This document shows positions 1-10,400 of a DNA stretch of 64,000 nucleotides, piece after piece. The stretch is from NCBI GenBank assembly GCA_000469685.2, contig LS997563.1, positions 2,934,781 to 2,998,780 on the forward strand, in the 5' to 3' direction. The notes under the pieces were generated by a model. That model was given only the letters and a program-made list of their open reading frames with translations, ran no database searches and was not told the DNA's origin. Source of the stretch: Haemonchus contortus (taxonomy: Eukaryota > Nematoda > Chromadorea > Rhabditida > Trichostrongylidae). Both the position numbers and the translations under genes were made by a program. Numbering within the stretch: the stretch's first letter is position 1; each line of letters starts with the position of its first letter.

Positions 1-1390
1 GTGAAGGGATCAAGAACGGTTGGTGCCAGGCCAGGAGCTGATAAGGGCTAATGAAAACCCTCGGAAGCGTAGAGCCACTATAATAATGGCATCAATAGTG
101 GTGCCTTGACAGTTTGGCGTGTGACGTGGAGTATGGCGAGATCGTAGACGACCGATGATAGGAACTGCTAACAGCTGATAGCGACTGATAAGAGCACTTA
201 CCAATTGAATTTAACTCCAATGGTATTTACGATGTAGTTATGATTACGAGTATTATATAGATTACGACCGCTACCCAGCAAGATTTGTAACGCGGTGGAA
301 AAACAAGGATACTTGATGTTATGATATCATTTACGACAAAGCTCATCCGACCGCCAATAATTTGGGATTCTCAACTAATGATGTACCCGTGGAGGAAAGA
401 AGGTCCAGTGATAACGAAATCTTATAATGGTGTTATTATCAATTGAGAACATTTGTGAGTACTACGCAATTCTTTGGTTGCCTATCAGTCAAACCTTAAT
501 GGTTCATTATTTTCCAGATGAAGAGCAACCGATTGACACTTTTAACCGTAGGCGTATGCGCGGGCATGTGGTGCACGCATTGTGGCGTGCGTAGCCCAAC
601 TGGTGTAGTACATATAATAAGTAACTCGCTCAGACTTTATCAAGTAGAATTCTGGGGCACTGCCACGAATGTTAAGGAGCTTTAAAAGACCTATCTGAAA
701 TACAACACACCTTCATCTCCGTGACATTAAGAAGCTAGGAGGAATACAGAATAATTTATCGGGCATATCTATGATAAAGGTTTCGTGGGACCAGTTCTTT
801 GCCCTTTTACGTAAAACCAGAATTCGAGCCACCCAACGGTGATGGTTACCGCTAGATTCTATTTTCGTATAGCAAAGCATAGGATGTGACTGGATCGCAG
901 ATAAAGGATCACAGAATGTGATTTAGCTGGTGAAGGTTGATAAGGAATCTGAGAAGGTTCCAGTTTCTAGTGCATTCCACAATTCTTATTTTGTATATAA
1001 CATTTGACAAACTAAGCGATAATCGAGGTAAGGCTAGTATCATATAAGAAGAACAAATTCTGGTTTACTATTCGCTAGATTCAGATTTCGACAAGTACAC
1101 CTCAAGGTTACCCCGCCTCTATGTGGGCACTTTGTAGTGCCCGTTTGATCGTCGGAATCCCCTTTGGAAGATTTGTTGGCATAGGCGATTTATTTGTTCT
1201 GGAGAGGGGAATCCGACTGGTCAGTTGTTACCTTTCCTATAATTTCTTGTCTATCATAACTGACCAGGCAAGTAGCCTCGCATGTGCATAACTTTAACAG
1301 AACTTGCCGACGTGGTCGCTCCAGTAACTTCAAATGATAAGTTGTTTTGCTTTCAGACCTCTGCTTCGATATGATCTAATGAGGTTGAGC
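1..1390. other. Intergenic, no gene seen
   Basis: I see no convincing exon here. Open frames are short and lack flanking splice sites. There is a small hairpin around 1217-1269 (arms resembling CTGGTCAGTT / AACTGACCAG, loop of about 28 nt). The 3' end is the presumed promoter of the modular gene that starts at 1483. Confidence 0.5.
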
Positions 1391-1392
1391 AG

Positions 1393-1400
1393 TATAAATA
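1393..1400 (+). promoter_or_regulatory. TATA box of the modular secreted-protein gene
   Basis: TATAAATA lies 90 nt before the first downstream ATG (1483). A pyrimidine-rich stretch, 'TTCACTTCATTTT', about 25-35 nt further on would suit a transcription start. No other ATG lies between the box and 1483. The placement is inferred from motif and spacing only. Confidence 0.5.
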
Positions 1401-1482
1401 CCGTTTATTCTTACTTTCACTTCATTTTGCTTGAAGCGTCGCCCAGCAATCAGTCACTGAAGCAACTTCAAGGTTGGGGAAG

Positions 1483-4400
1483 ATGTTCTCCGTGCAAATA
1501 ACCTATCTTTTCTTCGTAACAAGTGCATTGACTTTCGTTCAGATCCCAATCCCGTCATGAGCACGATTGAGACAGTTCCGCCGAATGCTACTACGAATGT
1601 GAATTTGACAAGTTTCTAGGAATTCCGAGCGGGGCTCAACTCAACATAGAGGTGTTCCAGGGCACTGAAGCTTCGACAACGTCAGAACAGGATTACGTCG
1701 ACGTAGACATCACTCATCTGTCCCAGGAATTGTTCGGAGAAAGCGTGGATAAGCTCGACCCCGAGTCAATGGTTGGTGTATATTCGAGTTGTAGGAGAAT
1801 CCCATTTGTGAGCGACCTCAAAGTTCACAGTGACAAAGTGACTCATCACGAAAGGAAATTGGCTTCCTCTCCTACGTTGGTAACTACTAAGGGATGTCGA
1901 TTTGTCCTTCTGCTGTCTTCCTATCTATCTCTCCTCTGTGAAGTGCCTCGTTGTTGTTATAATGATAGTGTCAGCTACCCACTCCAAAGGAGCCAGCATA
2001 TCAAAGAAATTCCAGAAACGGTAGAGTATATAGTTTGCTGATGCCGACGTTCGTACCAAGGAAATATTTCTGAAAGGATGGAGACCTTGGTTAGGTCGCG
2101 TGAGCACTGATATGGAAAGTATCAGTCCCAGATTCACGTGATAGGACCTGATAGTGCTCTACTTGGCCCTTAAAATTTCAACATTTCATTGTACCCTCTG
2201 GTTTGGGAAGCATCCAATGGGGCAAGTTCCAATTTCAATGAGCTTTAAAGAATCTTGTTCTGATCAAAAATTACAGGAGTCAGCTGATTATGTTGTTTTG
2301 ACGACACCGTTTTCTTCGACCAACCTTGGCTTCTCTCTATTTTAACTTCCTCTCGGCTGGCCTTTGAAAGGAGGGTGTGTGTCGATTCGTGCGATTCTGG
2401 GTGCGCGCGGCAAATTGCGCGGCGAAATTCGGTGCGATTTGGACGGCTGCAGCGTTTATCATTGGGGCCCAGATTTGAAGTAAAGTAGGTTAGTCTTATT
2501 GTCCGACCCTACTAAAGCACTCTACTTCGACTTTGTGCCCCAATGATAGGCGCAATAGTTGTTTGAATCATCGCGAATTTCGCCGCGCAATTTGCCGCGC
2601 GCACCCGGAATTGCACGAATCGAACGGCTCTCTTGGAAGAAGGACAGTTGAATCGGTTTTGTATAATCGATTAGCGGTGGCAGTCGCGGACCACTTGTCT
2701 CGCTATTGCAGTTATAGCGTCTTCATACAGCTCATTTGATATCTTCTTCTTCTTCTTCTCCCTAACGTTAATCCCGTGCCGTCGCAGCGTCAGCTGTTCT
2801 TGTCAGCCGTCTCCATTTCATTCTTTCTACGGCATCTTCTGCCGCTACCTTGGCTTCGGCGAAGTCCTTCTTGATTGCGTCCCGCCATCTCTTCTTTGAG
2901 GCTGCTCGTGGTCGCTTACCTTGAGCCTCGAACTCCATTGCTTCCCTTATCGGATGGCTCTGTGGCCTTCTTAACACATGCCCGAACCATCGGAGGCGCT
3001 GCTCTCTCATCTTCAGTTGAACTGGGGCTGTTCGCATAGCCCAACACTCGCTGCCGTTGAGCATCGTCGGCCTTACCACTGTCCGATACACCTTTCCTTT
3101 GAGGGTCCTGAGGCACCGACGGTCGCAGAGGATACCAGTGGGCTCCTTCACTTCATCCATGCCGCATTTATTCGGGATTTGACGGCCTCGTCCACGCTAA
3201 CATCAGCGGCTAGATCAATCCCCATGTAGCGGAATACCTGGTCCTTTTCAATGGCCGTCGACAATTGACTCCGTGCCCTCCCCGGAACTGAGAAACTTGG
3301 TCTTCTTCACGTTCAGCCGGAGTCCATTCTTTGCCAATACCCTCTGCCAATTCTGGAGATTGTCCTGGAGTTCTTCCTTGCTCTCCGCTATCAGAGCGAT
3401 GTCATCAGCGTAGAGGATGGTCTTCAGTATTCTATCCATGAGTTCTTCTGTGACGACGTCCATCGTGAGCAGGGAGAGGAACGGGCTCGGAGCTGATCCT
3501 TGGTGTACCCCAACCGTGACATCTATTGCTCCGGTTTGGCCGTGTGGGGCGCGCAACGCTGCGGTGAAGCCATCGTACATGTCCTTCACCAGAGAGATCA
3601 GGTATTCTGGAACCTTTCGTTTTCGGAGCGCTCTCCAGAGGACTTGTCGCGGAAGTCGGTCGAAAGCCAGATCGAGGAAGGCTAGGTAGCAGGGTCTACG
3701 CATTTCTCGACTTTTGCATAAGTTGTCTAGCTATGAAGATGGCATCCTTTTAGACCCTTCAGGCATGAAGCCGAACTGCTCTTGTGAGATTGGGACCAAT
3801 TCTCTCACTTGAGTCGACCAGCCGCTCGTACATTTTCATCATGTGAGCATTCATCGCGTCCCCGTTCTGCTTAAAGATGGGAACGATAGTGCTCCTCCTC
3901 CACGCATCTGGGATCCTTCCTTTAGCGGTGACAGTGCTCAGGAATCGGGTGAACCACTTTATCTCGTGCTCTCCGAGCGCCTTCCATGCCTCGATCGGTA
4001 CTCCATCCGGACCAGTTGCCTTCCCATCCTTCATCTTTCCCATTGCTCTACGCACCTCACTCTCCGACCAGAGATTGATGGGGCCATTCATTGCCTCTAA
4101 TTGGGAGCTGTTCTCACGGGCAAAGTCTTCGTTGAGGAGCCCGTCGAAATTTCCTTCCACCTACGCCTGACCTCACTAGGCCTCCTCAGAATTGCACCCT
4201 CCCTGTTCCTGACGGACTTCACTACCCTGATGTCCTGAGTGGCGAGGTGACGCGCTTCCGCCAGGCGGAAGACGAACTTCTCTTTTTCTCGACTGTCGAG
4301 TTTCTCATACTAGGCGTCCATTTCCGAGTTCTTCGCCTTCGCGACAGCAGCATTGGCGAGTCTCTTGGAAATTGTATAGGAAGCTAGTCCTCTTAAGCTC

Positions 4401-7400
4401 GTGTCCTTTGCCAGCGCTTGTAAGCCGATTTTTTCTGCCTCACAGCTCGCTGGACTTCATCATTCAAGGACCATGCTTCCTTGTCCCCTCGGAAACCACC
4501 TCGAGTTTCCACCAGCGTTTCCTTTGCACATCGCAGGATGACCTTCACAGCGTTGCTCCAGGTCTGCTGGATCGGCCCTTCAGGATTTGGAAGTCCAGCT
4601 TCTAGTACCTTCTCTTTGAGGTGTTCTCTTTCGAACTGGTGCAACTTCTACCACCGGATCCTCCGTTCCGTTCTTGTCCTTGATTTCTTAGAAAGATCGA
4701 TGGCTATATCTGCTGGAAAAAGTCTGTGCTGTGGAGCCAGTTCTTCTCCGGGCAGTACCTTGGTGTCCTTTACAGTTTTGAAGGACGATCTCCTTACTAG
4801 CACATGATATATTTCCGTTTCTTTCCCTCCGCTGCTGCAGGTTAGTTTCTGGGAATTTCTTTTTGCGAAGAAGGTGCTGCAGACTGCCAAGTCGGGGGCT
4901 ATGGCCAGAGCAAGGGCTCTCTCACTTTCGTCGTTCCTGGCTCCTACTCCTCTACCTCCATGTACCACTTCCAGTCCCTCCTTTCAGTGCCCATTCAGAT
5001 CACCTGCTATGGTGAGATAGTCCGCGGCTCACTACGCGAATGGTCAAAGAGACACCTCCCGCCCATCCTCCTTCAAGAAGAAATATTGGAAGGTTCACCC
5101 GTTGCACCAGCAATACTGGTGCATTGGGTGATTCTTCAAGCAATGTCAAAAAGTACTACTGGCCAACCAACTATTGTATATTGACTATAGGAAGCACCGA
5201 AAAATCCAGTGGCACAGGAGACCGCAGACAAAGTGAAGAAGGACTACGACGCCATCTTGTTCGCGAAGATGGTGAGCCGATCACGTTCTTATGTATACTT
5301 TGCATAAGACCGTCTTCTAGGTGTTTGACTGCTTGATTAAAGTGAAGGAACAAAATTTAACTGAGGAAGAAGGATGTGTCAGGTATTTCGTATTGTTGCT
5401 CTGCTTTCCTAAATGGCTCTCGTTAGTGTTACAGAGTTGCGAAATATTGGGAGGATTTGTCGCCTTCCACGCAACACAAGCTCGTTTCCATTTTTCCTTT
5501 CCTGATGAAAAGTCGTAAGTCTACTGCTCATTTCACATGAGATCCTTGGCTTCAAACAGGTCCTACGCTATTACCGAATCGACCTTTTTCATAAACCAAC
5601 TTGTCCACGGCTTTCCCGGCACCAGATGCCTTTGGCTAGAACTACCACATCGGTCAAGTGCTCTTGCTTGGTGAAACAGTGACTTATAGAAGGAGTTAGT
5701 TATGCAATAAACGCTCACACAGACGTTAAGGAGCAGGTGCAGAAGACCAGCACTCACGAAATGAATCTCTAGAAGAATGGTGTGCTGCGCAATTTGGATA
5801 GGTGCAAATGATAAAAGTATTATGTGTAATGCATCTTGGCTCAATTTAGCGGGTAACCCCTGTTTATTTTTTGGACCAGTCCGCTGTAGCTATCACCTTC
5901 ACCATTGTCCTTTTTTAAAAGTAAGCATGCTTCCCGCGCTAGATTGAGATGGCTGGAGTTAGACGCTCAAAGGGCTCTTCCTACCATTCTACAATCGGAA
6001 AGCTTCTACAATCGGAAAGCAACTTGCAAATCGCCATGAGTGGTTACAGTTCCAATTAAAGGATAGATCGGAAAAATGGTGTGGTCGAAAAGTTGAATGC
6101 TATAGGAGAGTCGGTATATGTCGCGGGGGAACGTCCTTTGCGCACGTCCGCCGAAAATAGGTTACTCCACCCACTTCGCGTGCAGCGCACCCCACTGAGG
6201 TCTGATATGATTCCCAGTATCCCCGAGTGCCAGTAAAGCGAATGATTTGCTTTCGTCGAATCGTGGTGTGATCTTCTCTTTGGCTGACTGCCGTGGACCA
6301 ATCGCAAATTGTATGCCTCACTGACAATTGGGACGTCTGTCAAGTATCGCGGGCTGATCCGCCGCATGCGACGGCTGCGGCGTGACCTAGTTTCGACGGA
6401 TGCGCGCAACGAAGCGCACCCGGCTTTATTAAAGCAGCAGCGGTGGATGAAGGCAAGGTACCAACCTTCGCGACTTTGGCAGCAATAGCAACAACAACAA
6501 CAGCAATGAACCTTACCTCACGAAAGGCCTTTACAACTACGGTTGTTCTGGAGACTTTATTTAAACAACTAACTGAATAACGGTACATTTCACAATTTTT
6601 TAAACACCATTCGGTTAGATATCGATTGCCGGGGAATCGATATTATTGCAGTAATGTTACCCTCAAGAGTAAGACTCTCTGGCATGAACGAAATTGTTGT
6701 AATTATCTGCAGTATCAGTGACACAAGACGGATTAATCTTCCCGTGAATGTGTGACACAGTAACCCGAACACACGCTGAAGCGCCTCCAGAACACCCGCC
6801 ACATATACGACGCAAAGGAAAGGTAGATCCTCTAGGGACCACTTGAACGTGGTTCCTTTAAATTTGCCGGCTGCGTCATTTTTCTGCCCTCGTCTGTAGC
6901 ACTCCCGCTTAATGTGGTCTTTGATTGTTGTGCTTAACTGTCAAATGGGACTTCCACCACCACCCCCGTAGGCTTCACCCGGCGTGTTTTTTCCTGTGCT
7001 CTAGCCTCTTGCTGTCAGGGACGCGGGGAAAGTTCAAGTAGTCACGTAACCGTGGTGGGGTACTAGGCAGTTACGGTGTCCCACATTCACGGGACGTTAA
7101 AATCCCTCTAATATCTGTGACTGCTAAGCAGCTACACTAAGAACTATTTTAAATGCTCTATTTAACTTTGCTACTGGAATTGTAAACTAACAACACATAT
7201 CCAATTCCTATTCAGGATCCAGCTCAGGGTCTGGGAGCAGTTTGCAGAACAGTGGAGCCGTAAAAACTGATTTAGACCTCCGAGCTTTATCGAATGAAAT
7301 GTTTGGTGTAGAAATTGAAAAAGTTAAGGAGAACGCTTTGGTTAGTATTTCTGCACTTAGTTGGAATTTATCACTAGGAGAAACTAAACTTCAAAGGGAA

Positions 7401-10400
7401 TGCTGTTTTCTGACTTTCAATGACGGAGACTGCAGGATAACCCAGAAAATAGTGTGACGGAAAGGACCAAACAGGAGACTGCTCCGTATGGACCAGCCCG
7501 TGATTTTGCAGAGATGGTAAGTCAACTACATCCCCTTGCGTCATATGATGACATTCGCGCTTTTAGGCGAACATTTACATGATAAATGTAACAAATGGAG
7601 ATTTTAGTGAGGAAGGAGCATCTCAGGAGTAATTCACAATGTTACTGTTACACAGTGCCTTCGGCTAATCTCATGCTACGTATTACAGGCTGAAGGAGCA
7701 TTTCCAAAGGTTGCCGCCTAACATTCAAGACATGCTCGCGGAAATGTATCCTTCTCTGAAGCCGATTCGTAAGCTTCATATTCAGCTTCGGCAAAGATTG
7801 AGTATTTGGGGACTTTCACCTGAGTACTAGGCCTCTGTCAAACAGACACTTGTGAAGAACACGCCACGAGCCTGACGGGTGCAATAGTTCACCTGTACCA
7901 TCTGTCATCCGATTAAAGGCACATTTCACGATAATTTTGGGTAATCCAGATTATGATGGAAAATGGAAGACAAGGTCGAAAATAGTGCGATGAAGAAGGA
8001 GAAACTGTGTGAATGTGTTCCCAAAGTATAAAAAGGCTTCGAAAACCCGTTAAACGGGGGCTGGACGGAATGAGACCAGAAAAGCGAAGAGGAGTGGGGC
8101 GTTTGGACGAGCTTTACAATGGGTCTCCGTACGTGTGGGTCCTGGTACGACTAATAGACTATGGTAAGCAAAAATTCATTCACTTATACGCATAAGTAAA
8201 CAAGAAACCCCAGTAACAGCAAAAGTCTCTCACCTTTTTTAGCCTCTAGGGGTAGGAAATTAAATAAGGGATCGTGGCAGCAAAAGAATAACAGAGGAAA
8301 AAAGAATGGGAGAAAAACATCGCCCCATCACTCGGCGAGCAGCTGATTGTGTTGGGTCCTAGAACGAATAGTTGCATTCTGTATTGTCTCGACAGTCGTC
8401 TTACGTGATGACGTCACATCGATCGAGAGGCGGGAAAGCCATTGATGTTCCCGCCCATTGAATAATCGTGAACTGTGCCTTTAACCATCGCTTCTTTGTC
8501 TGATCAGATGCACAGAAGATAAGAGCTGAGAGAATTTGGTGTCACCAATAGGACTTTTGAGACAGGGACTTTAATAGGAAAGGAGCCCCGTTGAGGCTGT
8601 TGTGTGTTTAAGGTCGAGCTTTGACCCACTCCACGGCAATTTTTGGTGGTGTCACGAAAAAAAAAACTTGTCTGGCAAAGCTGCAATTATTGCGCATAGA
8701 GAAATTCATAACTGCTAAGTAGCCACTACTGCTGTGGATGCGTTGTTTATTGGATTTCTTACTCGAACTTAGTTCTGCCATCTTTTACAGGACTCACTGC
8801 CGAAGGACCAGCGAAAACTTCGAAAGACGCTGTAGCGGCAAAAAATTATTTAGACCTTCGGGCTTTATCTAATGAAATGTTTGGAGTGGAAATGGAAAAG
8901 CTCAAGGACAACGCACTGGTCAGTGTATCTGCATTGCATTTCAAAGAGAGTCTTTGGACGCAGTGCAAAACTCGACAACAGTCAGAAATGGTTTTACTAC
9001 GGGTAGAAGGGGAATTTGAAAAGGTGTGGGTTGCTGACATTGACTAAGGGCTTTGCAGGACAATCCACAAAATTTTGTGACGGAAAAAACCAAGCAAGAC
9101 ACGGCTCCCTATGGTTCGGCCCGTGACTTTGCTGAGATGGTTAGTCAACTATATCTCCTTGGATCATACGAAGGTATTCGTGCTTTCAGGCGAACAGTTA
9201 CATGGTAAACGTAGCAAATGGAGATTTCAGTGAAGAAGGAGCTTCTCAGGAGTAATTCACAAGATGGTTGTGGCACCTTTGAATGATCTAATGTTATTTT
9301 TTGCAGACTGAAGAAACAATTCCAAAGTTTGCCACCTAACATTCAGGATATGCTCACAAAATTGTACCCTTCTCTAGAACCAATCCGTAAGCTTTATTTT
9401 CACTGATCGCGAAATCTGAGTGGAATATCTGCCCTCCATCTGTATGAGTCGATTCTTCTTCTTTCGAACAAGTTTTTTATGACAACAGTAACACCCTAGG
9501 CGTTCGGTGTGCGCTTGTCCGAGCGGGTGATAGCGGACCTAAAGTCACATCTACGAACTTACTATATGATGTAATACAAAACTTTTCCGAGAACCGTTCA
9601 AGAACTTTTTCTTAGCAAATCAGGAACTCCACGATTTATGAAGTTGCAAAAGTTTAATAGTATACTTGTAATAGTTTAATAAGAAATCAAATTGCAAATC
9701 GCTGTAGGTGATACGGGTCAAAAGTAAAATTCGAGGCAAAAATCGTTCTTGAGATCCCCCTAGATGGAACCTGTGGATTACAAGGGCAGTACATGGTACG
9801 TTTCTCAGTGGTGACCTAGTACAGCCTCTTTTTTGCTACCTTTTTGGAGCGTTATGTTTTTCAAACCTGCCAATTTCGCGCTTTCTTCACCAATCTTGCA
9901 CTATTCTGCACCACGGCTTCCTTTATTTCGCTTTAACTGAATACCTCAGAAATTTCGTAATCTGTGCCATTATAGAATGAACGGGTAGTACTCCAAGGTA
10001 GGCAAAATATTAGGATTTTTTGAAACTGAAGTGGGCGGTGAGGATATTAGAACAAAGGTATTACCCACAAAAAACTTCTTCGGCATAAAAGTAACTGCTA
10101 GGATGGAAGGGTCAGCTTGTACGCTTGACTATGGATACTTTTATTACAAGTGTGTGAAGTAGATTGGTGACGGTCATATACTATTTTCAGATTCCACCAC
10201 AAAATACTCCTCGGACGTTGCCATCCCTCCAGAAGATAGTAATCTACCACCAGTTGCAATCCCTCCAGAGGATAGTAATCTACCACCAGTTGCAATCCCT
10301 CCAGAGAATAGTAAAGTACCACCACCAGCTCAAGGGAGTAAAGATGTTGCAGATATAGGCCTCCTTGATTGTTTATCAGAAGAAATGTTTGGAAAAGAGG

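Larger units (their letters stand above)
1620..5514 (+). other. Module 1 (exons A1-D1), split by a transposon
   Basis: The most divergent copy. A1 ends 'DITHLSQELFGESVDKL' plus a few residues before a GT donor at 1772. B1 encodes 27 residues starting EAPKNPV and ending LFAKM. C1 contains 'NLTEEEG', matching 'GDFSEEG' of modules 2 and 3. D1 contains 'LSPSTQHKLVSIFP' at the position of 'LPPNIQDMLAEMYP'. Exon lengths of B, C and D (81, 62, 80 nt) equal those of modules 2 and 3 despite low identity, which argues for coding constraint. The 3.4-kb A1-B1 intron is inflated by a MITE and an antisense RTE element. Confidence 0.75.
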
